64,000 nucleotides of DNA. It comes from an uncultured Rhodospirillaceae bacterium. Its GTDB lineage: Bacteria > Pseudomonadota > Alphaproteobacteria > Rhodospirillales > Magnetospirillaceae. How positions within the stretch are numbered: the stretch's first letter is position 1; every line of letters starts with the position of its first letter. The notes below the pieces were generated by a model, which was not told the origin of the DNA, did no database searches, and saw only the letters and a program-made list of their open reading frames with translations. Position numbers and translations under genes: made by a program. The stretch covers positions 1-64,000 of the forward strand of contig CALABS010000024.1 of the NCBI GenBank assembly GCA_937887565.1, written 5' to 3'. Of the stretch, positions 7,870 through 16,718 are shown one piece after another.

Positions 7870-8822
7870 GCCGCCGCCCTCCGCCGCTTGAGCGCCGCGC
7901 GCAGGCTGGGCAACAGGCCCTTGGGCATGAAGATCATGGTGCCCATCATGATGCCGCCCAGCACCATCGCCTCGTAATCCTCGAACGAGGCCAGGAGCTG
8001 GGGCAGCAGGGTCAGGATCACCGCGCCCACCACCGCGCCGAAGGTCGAGGCCATGCCGCCCAGCACCACCATGGTCACCAGCTCGATGGAGCGGAAGAAG
8101 CTGCCGATGTCGGGGGTGATGAAGCCGTTCTTGTGGGCGAACAGCGAGCCGACCACGCTGGCGAACACCGCCGACAGGGTGAACACCAGTACCTTGTAAC
8201 GGCCGGTGTCGACGCCCACCACCTCGGCGCCGACCTCGGAACCGTGCACGGCGCGGAGCGCGCGGCCCATGGGCGAATCGATGAGGTTGAGGCTGATCCA
8301 TACGGCGAACACCAGCAGACCGGCGCCCACCCAGTACCAGGCCTTGTCGCCGGCCACCGCCAGGCCGAGCACGGTGAAGGCGTCGACGCCGATGCCGTCG
8401 GGGCCGCCGGTGACCTGGGATTCGGTCTTCAGCACGATATGGATGATGATGCCGATGCCCAGCGTCGCCATGGCCAGGTAATGGCCCTTGAGCCGGAGGA
8501 TCGGCCGGCCGACCACGAAGGCCAGGGCGCCCACCGCCGCCGCCGACGCCGCCAGTGCCGCCACCGGCGGCACCCCATAGGTGCCGGTCAGGATCGCCGA
8601 CCCGTAGGCGCCCAGGGCGAAGAAGCCGGCATGGCCCAGGCTGATCTGGCCGCCATAGCCGACCAGCAGGTTGAGCCCGACGCAGACCACGGCGTTGAAC
8701 AGGGCGTTGACCGCCACGTCGTAGAAATAGGCGTTGGGGAAGGTCAGCGGCGCCAGCGACACCACCAGCGCCAGCGCGGCCAGTCCTCCGGTGCGGGGAG
8801 CAAGCATCATGGCGGCATTCAT
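7866..8822 (-). CDS. livM: Branched-chain amino acid-type ABC transporter permease LivM
   Basis: A 318-residue inner-membrane permease with about ten hydrophobic segments. It carries the LivM hallmarks NLLVGYGGQISLGHAGFFALGAY near residues 45-65 and RALRAVHGSEVGAEVVGVD in the cytoplasmic coupling loop, followed by SVVGSLFAH. The start MNAAMMLAP is chosen because its ATG overlaps the livH stop by four bases (ATGA); longer upstream versions read through livH in another frame. It forms the translocation channel with LivH. Confidence 0.93.
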   Translation of the reverse strand: MNAAMMLAPRTGGLAALALVVSLAPLTFPNAYFYDVAVNALFNAVVCVGLNLLVGYGGQISLGHAGFFALGAYGSAILTGTYGVPPVAALAASAAAVGALAFVVGRPILRLKGHYLAMATLGIGIIIHIVLKTESQVTGGPDGIGVDAFTVLGLAVAGDKAWYWVGAGLLVFAVWISLNLIDSPMGRALRAVHGSEVGAEVVGVDTGRYKVLVFTLSAVFASVVGSLFAHKNGFITPDIGSFFRSIELVTMVVLGGMASTFGAVVGAVILTLLPQLLASFEDYEAMVLGGIMMGTMIFMPKGLLPSLRAALKRRRAAA

Positions 8823-9694
8823 ACCCGGTCGGTCCCCTTCTTGCCGAACAGGCCGCTCGGCATGAAGAACAGCACCAGCAGGATGATCACGAAGGCGATG
8901 GCGTCCTTGTAGGCCGAGGACAGGTAGCCCGAGGCCAGGGCCTCGGCGATGCCCACCACCAGGCCGCCGACGATGGCGCCCAGGCCGTTGCCCAGCCCGC
9001 CCAGCACGGCGGCCGAGAAGCCCTTGAGTCCCAGCATGATGCCGGCCTCGTAGTTGGTGAAGGTGATCGGCGTCACCACGATGCCGCCCACCGCGCCCAG
9101 CATGGCCGACAAGGCGAAGCTGACCATCAGGACCTTCTTGACGCCGATCCCCACCAGCTGCGCCGCCAGCCGGTTGAACGAGGTCGCCAGCATCGCCTTG
9201 CCGAACAGGGTGCGGTTGAAGAACCACCACAACAGCGCGATCACCGCCATCGACACCCCCACCACCCAGACGCTCTGCGGCATCAGGGTGGCGCCGAGGA
9301 CGGCGATGGGGGTCTCGCCCGAGAAGGCCGGCAGCGCGTGGAACTCCTTGTCCCACACCACCTGGGCGGCGCCGCGCAGGAAGATGGAGGCGCCGATGGT
9401 GATGATGACGATGGCGGTGACGTCGGCGCCCTTGGCCGGCTCGACGGCGAACTTCTCCAGCGCCACGCCCACCAGCATGGTCACCAGCACCGCCGCCGCC
9501 GCCGCCACCGGCAGCGGAATGCCGGCGGCGACCATGGTCGCTGTGCTCATGCCGCCGATCATGATGAACTCGCCCTGGGCGAAATTGATGACGTGGCTGG
9601 CGTTGTAGATGATGGCGAAGCCCAGCCCCGCCAGCGCGTAGATCGCCCCCGAGGTCAGACCCGCGAACACGTACTGGAGAAATTCAGCGAACAT
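8819..9694 (-). CDS. livH: Branched-chain amino acid-type ABC transporter permease LivH
   Basis: A 291-residue inner-membrane permease. LivH features are ALAGLGFAIIYNASHVINFAQGEF near the N-terminus, a coupling loop with NRLAAQLVGIGVKK, and GGLGNGLGAIVGGLVVG near the C-terminus. Length and hydrophobic profile (eight or so segments) are normal. It is the first permease gene after livJ, from which it is separated by 127 bases containing two palindromes; those could set the lower expression of the membrane components relative to the binding protein. Confidence 0.93.
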   Translation of the reverse strand: MFAEFLQYVFAGLTSGAIYALAGLGFAIIYNASHVINFAQGEFIMIGGMSTATMVAAGIPLPVAAAAAVLVTMLVGVALEKFAVEPAKGADVTAIVIITIGASIFLRGAAQVVWDKEFHALPAFSGETPIAVLGATLMPQSVWVVGVSMAVIALLWWFFNRTLFGKAMLATSFNRLAAQLVGIGVKKVLMVSFALSAMLGAVGGIVVTPITFTNYEAGIMLGLKGFSAAVLGGLGNGLGAIVGGLVVGIAEALASGYLSSAYKDAIAFVIILLVLFFMPSGLFGKKGTDRV

Positions 9695-9739
9695 TTCTTC
9701 TCTGCTTCAGGCCTCAGAAGGCCACCCCCTGTAAACGTC

Positions 9740-9803
9740 ATGCCCGGACTTGATCCGGGCATCCACGGTGGCCCGGGTGGATGGCCGGGACACGCCCGGC
9801 CAT
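9740..9803. repeat. Paired intergenic palindromes between livJ and livH
   Basis: Two inverted repeats lie in tandem: 9740-9762 (ATGCCCGGA / TCCGGGCAT around CTTGA) and 9781-9803 (ATGGCCGGG / CCCGGCCAT). Elements with the first sequence are common dispersed intergenic repeats in Alphaproteobacteria (from memory). Placed between livJ and livHMGF they can form stable mRNA hairpins that protect or attenuate the transcript. Confidence 0.65.
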
Positions 9804-9821
9804 GACACGGCGAGCGATGAT

Positions 9822-10973
9822 CTAGTCCGCCAGCACCCAGTCGCCCTTCTGGATTTCCACCATGTGGAAGGCCGACAGGGTGAGGCCCATGTGGTCGTCG
9901 GCCGACATGCTGACCAGGCCGCCGGTGCCGACATAGCCCGAGGTCTTCTCGATCTCGTCGCGCACCTTGGCCTTGTCGGTGGAGTTGGCGCGCTTGATGG
10001 CGGCCAGCGCCATCTGCAGGCCGTCATAGGCATGGCCGGCGAAGGTCGAGACGTCGGACTTGAAGGCGGTCTCGTAATCCTTCTTGAACGCCATCACCAC
10101 CGGCTTCTGCGGGTCGGTGGCCGGCAGCTGCTCGGCGACCACCTGGCCGGCGGCGGGCAGGCGCACGCCCTCGGCGGCGTCGCCGGCCAGCTTGATGAAG
10201 TCCTTGGAGGCGACGCCATGCGACTGGTACAGCGGCACCGAGAAGCCCAGCTGCTTGTAGTTCTTGGTGACCACCGCCGGACCCTGGCCGAAGCCGAAGT
10301 TGAACACCGCCTGCACGCCGGCGGTGTTCTTGATCTTGGTCAGCTGGGCGGTGACGTCGGGGTCCTTGGGCGAATAGGTCTCGTCGGCGACGATCTCGAC
10401 GCCGTAGCTGGGCGCCACCTTGAGCGACTGGGCATGGCCCGACTTGCCGAAGCCGGCGTCCTCCGAGATCATGGCGATCTTGGTCAGGCCGCGCTTCTTC
10501 ATGTCGGCAAAGACCTTCTCGGCGGCCATGCGGTCGGTGTGCGGGGTCTTGAACACCCACTTCTTGACCGGCTCGATGATGTCGATGCCGCCGGCCAGCG
10601 AGATGAACGGCACACCCGCCGGCTCGACGACCTTGATGGCGGCCATGGAGGTGCCGGTGGTGGACCCGCCGATGATGATGTCGACGCCGTCGTTCTGGAT
10701 CAGGCGCTTGGCGAAGGTGGCCGCCTTGTCGGGGGCGCCGCCGTCGTCATAGACCACCAGCTCGATCTTGCGCCCCAACACGCCACCGTCCTTGTTCAGG
10801 CGCTCGACATACATCTCCAGCGTCTTCTTCTCGGGCTCGCCGAGGAACGACGCCGGGCCGGTGGCCGACAGGAAGGCGCCGATCCTCACCGGCTCGGCCG
10901 CCACGGCGGCGGTGCTCATGCCGATGGCGCCGATGGCGGCCAGTGCGGCGCCGCCCAGCTTGCGAATCCACAT
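9822..10973 (-). CDS. livJ: Liv-type ABC transporter periplasmic substrate-binding protein
   Basis: A 383-residue periplasmic binding protein (type 1 periplasmic-binding fold, Peripla_BP_6). A signal peptide of about 26 residues ends AAVAAEP, and the mature protein begins VRIGAFLSATGPASFLGEP. Ligand-loop sequences include GGSTTGTSMA near residue 100 and FAGHAYDGL near 325. It heads the livJHMGF operon. Relatives bind branched-chain amino acids, other amino acids, amides or aromatic acids; the sequence alone does not settle the ligand. The Met at 10973 is chosen because it begins the signal peptide and follows an AGGAG-type site. Confidence 0.9.
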   Translation of the reverse strand: MWIRKLGGAALAAIGAIGMSTAAVAAEPVRIGAFLSATGPASFLGEPEKKTLEMYVERLNKDGGVLGRKIELVVYDDGGAPDKAATFAKRLIQNDGVDIIIGGSTTGTSMAAIKVVEPAGVPFISLAGGIDIIEPVKKWVFKTPHTDRMAAEKVFADMKKRGLTKIAMISEDAGFGKSGHAQSLKVAPSYGVEIVADETYSPKDPDVTAQLTKIKNTAGVQAVFNFGFGQGPAVVTKNYKQLGFSVPLYQSHGVASKDFIKLAGDAAEGVRLPAAGQVVAEQLPATDPQKPVVMAFKKDYETAFKSDVSTFAGHAYDGLQMALAAIKRANSTDKAKVRDEIEKTSGYVGTGGLVSMSADDHMGLTLSAFHMVEIQKGDWVLAD

Positions 10974-11189
10974 TTCGTCTCCTCCTCCCTCTTCTTGACG
11001 CCGTCTACCCCATTCGGCGGCGCGAAGCGCAAATCTAATGGCGGAGGGGACTTTCCCGCAATGACCTTTCGACCACGACCTCCCGGCGGCGATACGCACA
11101 TCGGGCGGCGACCCGAGCATCCGCGTTGAGGTTTTATTAAAATTAGATTAATCTCGCCATCCATGGACCGACAGGAGGGGGTTGGGACC

Positions 11190-12881
11190 ATGGCCGACGA
11201 GAAGATCGTCGAAAAGTTGCGTATTCAGCGGGACCGTTTCATCGCTTTCGCCTTCGCGGGAGCGGACTTGCTGCTGGAATTGGGCGACAACGACATCGTC
11301 ACCTACGCGGCTGGCGCCGGCGAGCCGTTGTACGGTGTTTCCGAGGCCGACCTTCAAGGCCATTCGCTGGCCGATTTCATCTATCCCCGCGACCGCCAGC
11401 GCTTCGCCGAGGCGCTTGAACGCCTGCACAATACCGGCCGGCTGGATCACACGCCGCTGACGCTGATGGGCGCCAACGGCACCGTCACCCGCATGCGCCT
11501 GTCCGGCATCCGCCTGCCGCAGTTTCCCAAGTCCTATCACCTGGCTTTGTGCCGCATCCCCCCCATCGCCGTGGTCGACGGCGACTCCCACGCCACCGGC
11601 GACGCCGACCCCAAGGCGAAATTCGTCGAGATGGTCCGCACCCGTCTCAACGAAGCCAATCGCATCGGCCAGGAATACCGGCTGACCATGTTCGACCTGT
11701 CGGCAACCGACTTCGGCGCCGTCGAACCCGCCACCGCCCAGAGCTTCCTGTCGACCCTGCAGCACACGCTCGACGAATGCTCGGTTCGCGGTGCCTCGGC
11801 CGCATCGCTGTCCGAGCGCACCTTCGGCCTCGTCCACGACGACAAGATCACGGCGGAAGCCGTCGAGAAGCGGGTCCATCAGCTGGCCGCCAAGTTCAAG
11901 GGCAAGGTCCAGGGCGCCGTGCTCATGCATTCCGCCACCCTGGAGATGGAGGATTCGGCGCTGTCGGACGAGGACATCGCCAAGGCGCTGACCTACATCG
12001 TCACCAATTTCGTCCGCGACAGCGCCCGTTTCGGCCTCAAATCCCTGGAGGAGGGCGCGCGGGCGGCGGTCGAGGACACGCTGTTGCGGGTGCGCAATTT
12101 CCGCAAGCTGGTCAAGGGCGGCAAGCTGATCTTCCACTTCCAGCCCATCGTCAACCTGCGCACCGGCGCGGTTCTGAAATACGAGGCCTTCGGCCGCATC
12201 GCCCATAACGGCGGGGTGTTCGTGCCCCAGCACATCATCCCCTTCGCCACCGATGTGGGCATGATCGGCGAGTTCGACCTCGTGGCCTGCGAGACGGCGC
12301 TCAGGATGATGAAGGAAGCGTCGCAAATCTCGCCCCTGGCCCATGTCTCCATCAACGTGTCGGGCCATTCCCTGGGCAATCCCGGCTTCTACCGCGCGCT
12401 CCTCAAGATGCTGGAAGCCAATCAGGGCCTTCTCAACCGCTTGGTGATCGAGATCACCGACGCCGCCCGCATCTACAACCTGGACGAGGCCCGCCGGCTG
12501 CTGTCGCGGTTGCGCAAGCTGGGCTGCCGCATCTCGCTCGATGATTTCGGCCAGGGGGGCTCGGCGTTCGAGATCCTGCGCGTGCTGCCGGTGGACTACG
12601 CCAAGCTGGACGCCGATTTCGTCCTCAACGCCCGCGACACCCGGGGACGGTCGGTGGTCAAGGCCCTGACCGGCCTGTGCCACGATCTCGGCATCGTCAC
12701 CATCGGCGAATGCGTCGAGGATTCCGAGATGGTGAAGCTGCTCCGCGATGTGAACGTGGACTACGCCCAGGGCTATTTCTTCTCGCCGCCCGCCCCGGAC
12801 GCCGCCAAGAAGATCAAGTATTTCACCGAACAGGTGAAGCTGGCCGGCACCGCCGAGCCGGGACTGGCGGTGGCGGGCTAA
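11190..12881 (+). CDS. PAS-EAL domain protein (putative c-di-GMP phosphodiesterase)
   Basis: A 563-residue cytoplasmic protein with an N-terminal PAS-like domain (about residues 15-115) and a C-terminal EAL domain (about 310-550). The EAL signature reads YEAFGR (Glu at about 332), so the Leu is replaced by Phe. The other catalytic elements are present: INVS (Asn), IEITD (Glu), LDDFGQG (Asp-Asp), AKLDADF (Lys), GECVED (Glu) and YAQGYFF (Gln). Phosphodiesterase activity on cyclic di-GMP is therefore plausible. No GGDEF domain is visible; a long linker separates the two domains. The start at 11190 (MADEKIVEK) is preferred over ATG 11163 because AGGAGG lies 12 bases before it. The 3' end overlaps tamB by four bases, convergently. 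An AT-rich stretch (11127-11155) upstream may hold the promoter. Confidence 0.85.
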   Translation: MADEKIVEKLRIQRDRFIAFAFAGADLLLELGDNDIVTYAAGAGEPLYGVSEADLQGHSLADFIYPRDRQRFAEALERLHNTGRLDHTPLTLMGANGTVTRMRLSGIRLPQFPKSYHLALCRIPPIAVVDGDSHATGDADPKAKFVEMVRTRLNEANRIGQEYRLTMFDLSATDFGAVEPATAQSFLSTLQHTLDECSVRGASAASLSERTFGLVHDDKITAEAVEKRVHQLAAKFKGKVQGAVLMHSATLEMEDSALSDEDIAKALTYIVTNFVRDSARFGLKSLEEGARAAVEDTLLRVRNFRKLVKGGKLIFHFQPIVNLRTGAVLKYEAFGRIAHNGGVFVPQHIIPFATDVGMIGEFDLVACETALRMMKEASQISPLAHVSINVSGHSLGNPGFYRALLKMLEANQGLLNRLVIEITDAARIYNLDEARRLLSRLRKLGCRISLDDFGQGGSAFEILRVLPVDYAKLDADFVLNARDTRGRSVVKALTGLCHDLGIVTIGECVEDSEMVKLLRDVNVDYAQGYFFSPPAPDAAKKIKYFTEQVKLAGTAEPGLAVAG

Positions 12882-15800
12882 TAGTCCTTCCGCCATTCGA
12901 CCCCGACGCCACCGCCACGCTCCTGGCCCACTTCGGTGGTGACCGAGAAGCCGCCGCCCAGTTCGCGTTCGACGGTGACGCGGCCGCCGTCGCGGGTGCC
13001 CTGCTCGACCCGCAGGAAGGTTTCGTCGCCGATATACTTGCCGGCGCTCACCGCCGCGCCGCCTTCCTCGGCCTGCCCCACCTCGAGGATGTCGAGGCCC
13101 AACAATCCGCGCAACCCTCCCACCGGATCGAATCCCGGGCCGCCCCCCGTCAGGCCGGACGCCGCCATCTGGGCCAACTGGATCTGCTGGAAGGCGGTCA
13201 GGTTGCCGGCCTCGGTGCCGAACAGCACCCGGCTCAGGATCTCATCGCGGGGCAAGGGTGGTTCCGAGGCGATGTCGAGTGTCGGCGACTCGGGCGTTCC
13301 GGTCACCTCGACACGGGCGGTGATCTCCTCGGCGCGGGCCTCGGCGGCCACGTCCAGTCGTGGCGACACGCCCTCGCCGGTGAATTCGACCATGCTGTCG
13401 GGGCTGATGCGGAAGGTGCGACCGAAGACCTCGAACTGGCCCCGCTCGGCCGTCAGGCGCCCCGACAGGTCGGGCTCGGCGAGGGTGCCGCCCAGGCGGA
13501 GGTCGCCACGCCAGTCCGAGTCGAGCCCCCGCCCACGGACGAAGGCGCGGTTGACCTCCACCGCGACGGCCAGCGCCACGGTCAGCGGCCCAGTCTCGTC
13601 GCCCCCGGTCTCGTCAGCCGCGTCGCCCACCGTGCCGACCGGTTCGCCCCCCGGCCTGTTGACCTCGACCACCTCCAGGGTCACCGGCCCGGCGCCTTGC
13701 AGGCGGCCGATGTCCAGTTCGGCGCCCTCGACCACGGCGGTGCCGGCCAGCCGGCCGTCCTGCCCCTCTCCCCCCAGCCGCAGGTCGGCGGAGACGGTGG
13801 CGCGCAGGTCGTCGCGGCGGACGGCGCGGAAGCCCGCCAACGCGAGGTCGGCACGCCACGAGACCGGGCCGGCGCCTGTTTCGACCGCGCCGTCCAGGCG
13901 GGCGGTGCCGTCGCGGCCGTCGGTGCCGCGCGCCTGGACGGTGACGCGGTCGCCGTCGAGCACCGCCGTGGCCGACAGGCCGGCGACCACGGTGCCGGTC
14001 TCCAGGTTCTCGTAGCGACCGCCGGCGACCGTGAAGCGGCCGTCCAGGCGGGGATCGGCCACGGTGCCGGCAACCGAGGCGGCGCCGTCCAGTCGCCCGG
14101 CGAAATTGTGGCCGGCCAAGGGCGGCAGGGATTCGGTCAGCCGCCCCAGGTCGCCCGTCACCTCCACCCGCGCCGATATGTCCGCCGAAGCGGTCAGGCC
14201 GTCCGCCGTCCCCGAGGCCGCCAGCCGCAGCCGGTCGCCGTCGCGGGCGCTGGCCGAGGCCCGAAGGCGCCCGTCGGCCCAGGCGGCGTCGAAGGTCGCC
14301 GCCATGCGGCCAATGCCGGCGTCGCCGGCGGCGAAGCCCACCTCGGTCCCACGCAGATGGGCCTCGATCCGGGGTGCCTGGGGAGTGCCGGCGGCGGTGA
14401 CGGTGCCGTCGATCCGGCCCGCCACACCCAGGTCAGACACCGCCAGCTCCACCAGCGACAGCGGCACGTCGCGCAGGGTCACGGAGGCGTCCAGCCGCCC
14501 GCGCACTACCCTGCCGCGCGCCGCCAGCGTCCCACCACCGGCCAGCGCCAGCCGGGTCGGATCGGCCAGCACCCCGTCGGGCCCCCAGGCCACCCGTGTC
14601 GGCGCCGCCAGCCGTAGCGACGCGCCCGAGGCCGCCAATCGCAGCCGGTCCAGCCGTGCCGCGCCGCGCGGACCGGCCAGCTCGGCCGAGCCGGCGGCCG
14701 ACAGTCGGGCCGCGCCCTCGCCCTCGACGGCGAAGCGGAAGGCGGCCGGATCGCCCGCCGCCTCGGCCCGCAGGCGCTCGAAGGCGATGCCGCCTCGCTC
14801 GATGCCGGTGGCGGTCAGCGCGGCGCTGCCCGACGGTTCCCCGCCCAGGCCATGAATGACGGCGCGCAGGCGCGCCGAGCGGGCATTGGTGCCGGCGGCC
14901 GCCAGCCCCTCGCTTCGGGCGTCGAGCCGGACCGTCTGTCCCTCGGCCGGATCGAGCACCGCCTCGGCCCGCAGGTCGCCGGCCACCGGCAGGCCCAGCG
15001 CGGCGCCCCATTCATCCAGATCGGCAAAGCGGCCGCGCAGCCGTCCCGCGACGCCCGCCGCCGCCACCGTCAGCCGACCCTCGATCCGACTGGCGTCGGA
15101 CACCAGGGACAGGTCGTCGATGCGCAGAGGCTCGGCCGCCACCACCCGCGCCCGGCCCGCCAGCGGACGCCCCAGGACGGCAAGGTCGGCGGTGACCGTG
15201 CCGGCGGGAGTGCCGGTGATGTCCGCGAAATCGAAGCCGATCTGGCCGGCGGCCGGCGGGGCGCCCCCCGCCGCCAACCCGTCCACCCGCGCCACGCCCC
15301 AGGCGGCCAGGGAGTCGTAGCCCCCCCGCACCCGCCCGCGCGCCACCCCGGCGCCCGACAAGCTCTCGGCGACCGCCGACAGGTCGGGAACGGCGATCCG
15401 CGCCCGCAGGTCGAGGCGGGGCCAGACATCCCCCGACGCCACCGCCGAGGCGCGGGCCCCGTCGGCCATCGCCGACACCAGCGCCACGCGCCATCCCGGC
15501 GCCACCGCCACCGTCGCCCGTGCCTCGGGGTCGCCCCCCAGCAAGCGGTCGAGCACGGCGATGCCGGTCGTCAGCCGCCGCCCGTCCAAGCGCACCGCCG
15601 CGCGCAGGTCCGGCTCCCGCAGGTCGCCGCTGAGCTGGGCCGACAGCGCCACCGACCCGCTCGCCCGGTCCAGCAGCAGCGCGGGGTCGAGGCCCCGCGC
15701 CGTCAGGCGCAGATCGGCGCCACGCCCCCAATCCCTCACCACGCCCTGGATGGCGGCCTCCATCCCCGCCGCCGCCAGATGGGCCGAGCCGATCCGGATG

Positions 15801-16708
15801 CGGCCCATTCCGGGGAACAGGTCGAAGGCGGTGGCGAGGCGAACCGAATCGGCCGGCAGGGAGGTGCCGTCGAGGGTCGGCCGCGCCACCTCCAGCCGCG
15901 CCGTCGCCCGCCATGTTTCCGGTCCCGGTACGGCGCGCAGCGACGCGGCCATGCCATTCCAGCCGGCTCCGGCGATGCCGCCGGGGCCTGCCTCGATCTC
16001 GGCGGTCAGGGTCGGGCGCGGCAGGCGGCCGGCGATGGTGCCGCTGGCCACCAGCCGGCCGGCCATCTCCACCCCCGCCAGACGCTGCCAGCGGCCAAGC
16101 CGGGGGACCGTCAGGTACCAGCGCAGGTCCAGGTAGTCGCGCCCGGCCACGCCTTCGATCCGCATCAGGTGGCGCTCGGGCGCGCGGATCGTCAGATCCA
16201 CCGTACCGCCGCCCCGCACCATGCGGAAGGTGCCGGCCAGATGCAGATCCACCCGCTCGCCCAGGGCGGGCTCCAGGAACACCACCGGCGCCTCCAGCGT
16301 GCCGAGGCGCAGGACATAGGACCACGGATCGAAGCCGCCGCCGCTTTCTCCGCTCTCCGCCTCGGTCGCGGGCAACCGCTCGACCACCACCCGCTGGGCC
16401 GACAGGCGGTCCACGTCGAGGACACGTCGGGACAGGGCCAGCGGATGCCAGTCGATCACCGGCCGCTCGATCCGCAGCCACACGCCGTCGCGGTCGGACA
16501 GGCGCACCCTCGCGGCCGACAGCACGAAGGGCCAGCCGATATCCAGGTCGTCGATGGCCATGCCGGGCACGGCGTCCTCGACCACGCCGGCCAGGAGCCG
16601 CTCGCCCGGGGCGCTGTGCAGGAGCGCCGCCACCCCAGCCGCCAGCAGCAGCACGACGGCCAGTGCGGCCGCCGCCGCCAGGCCGATCCTGCGCAACCAA
16701 CGGGGCAT
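12878..16708 (-). CDS. tamB: TamB, translocation and assembly module inner-membrane component
   Basis: A 1276-residue envelope-spanning protein. It has an N-terminal signal anchor (about residues 8-30), a very long beta-strand-rich body of repeated short glycine/aspartate-rich strands, and a C-terminal DUF490/TamB domain. The end of the protein contains DILEVGQAEEGGAAVSAGKYIGDE and closes with a beta-type tail (VGVEWRKDY). TamB bridges the periplasm and, with TamA, supports outer-membrane protein assembly and lipid transport. It starts 10 bases after tamA on the same strand, as in most Proteobacteria. The length is typical for the family. Confidence 0.93.
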   Translation of the reverse strand: MPRWLRRIGLAAAAALAVVLLLAAGVAALLHSAPGERLLAGVVEDAVPGMAIDDLDIGWPFVLSAARVRLSDRDGVWLRIERPVIDWHPLALSRRVLDVDRLSAQRVVVERLPATEAESGESGGGFDPWSYVLRLGTLEAPVVFLEPALGERVDLHLAGTFRMVRGGGTVDLTIRAPERHLMRIEGVAGRDYLDLRWYLTVPRLGRWQRLAGVEMAGRLVASGTIAGRLPRPTLTAEIEAGPGGIAGAGWNGMAASLRAVPGPETWRATARLEVARPTLDGTSLPADSVRLATAFDLFPGMGRIRIGSAHLAAAGMEAAIQGVVRDWGRGADLRLTARGLDPALLLDRASGSVALSAQLSGDLREPDLRAAVRLDGRRLTTGIAVLDRLLGGDPEARATVAVAPGWRVALVSAMADGARASAVASGDVWPRLDLRARIAVPDLSAVAESLSGAGVARGRVRGGYDSLAAWGVARVDGLAAGGAPPAAGQIGFDFADITGTPAGTVTADLAVLGRPLAGRARVVAAEPLRIDDLSLVSDASRIEGRLTVAAAGVAGRLRGRFADLDEWGAALGLPVAGDLRAEAVLDPAEGQTVRLDARSEGLAAAGTNARSARLRAVIHGLGGEPSGSAALTATGIERGGIAFERLRAEAAGDPAAFRFAVEGEGAARLSAAGSAELAGPRGAARLDRLRLAASGASLRLAAPTRVAWGPDGVLADPTRLALAGGGTLAARGRVVRGRLDASVTLRDVPLSLVELAVSDLGVAGRIDGTVTAAGTPQAPRIEAHLRGTEVGFAAGDAGIGRMAATFDAAWADGRLRASASARDGDRLRLAASGTADGLTASADISARVEVTGDLGRLTESLPPLAGHNFAGRLDGAASVAGTVADPRLDGRFTVAGGRYENLETGTVVAGLSATAVLDGDRVTVQARGTDGRDGTARLDGAVETGAGPVSWRADLALAGFRAVRRDDLRATVSADLRLGGEGQDGRLAGTAVVEGAELDIGRLQGAGPVTLEVVEVNRPGGEPVGTVGDAADETGGDETGPLTVALAVAVEVNRAFVRGRGLDSDWRGDLRLGGTLAEPDLSGRLTAERGQFEVFGRTFRISPDSMVEFTGEGVSPRLDVAAEARAEEITARVEVTGTPESPTLDIASEPPLPRDEILSRVLFGTEAGNLTAFQQIQLAQMAASGLTGGGPGFDPVGGLRGLLGLDILEVGQAEEGGAAVSAGKYIGDETFLRVEQGTRDGGRVTVERELGGGFSVTTEVGQERGGGVGVEWRKDY

Positions 16709-16718
16709 ACAAGGTGAT

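Noticed and set aside
14852..16717. 621-residue plus-strand frame across tamB
   Set aside because: Low-complexity Arg/Pro/Gly product typical of the antisense of GC-rich genes; the tamB frame has family features and a coupled tamA partner.
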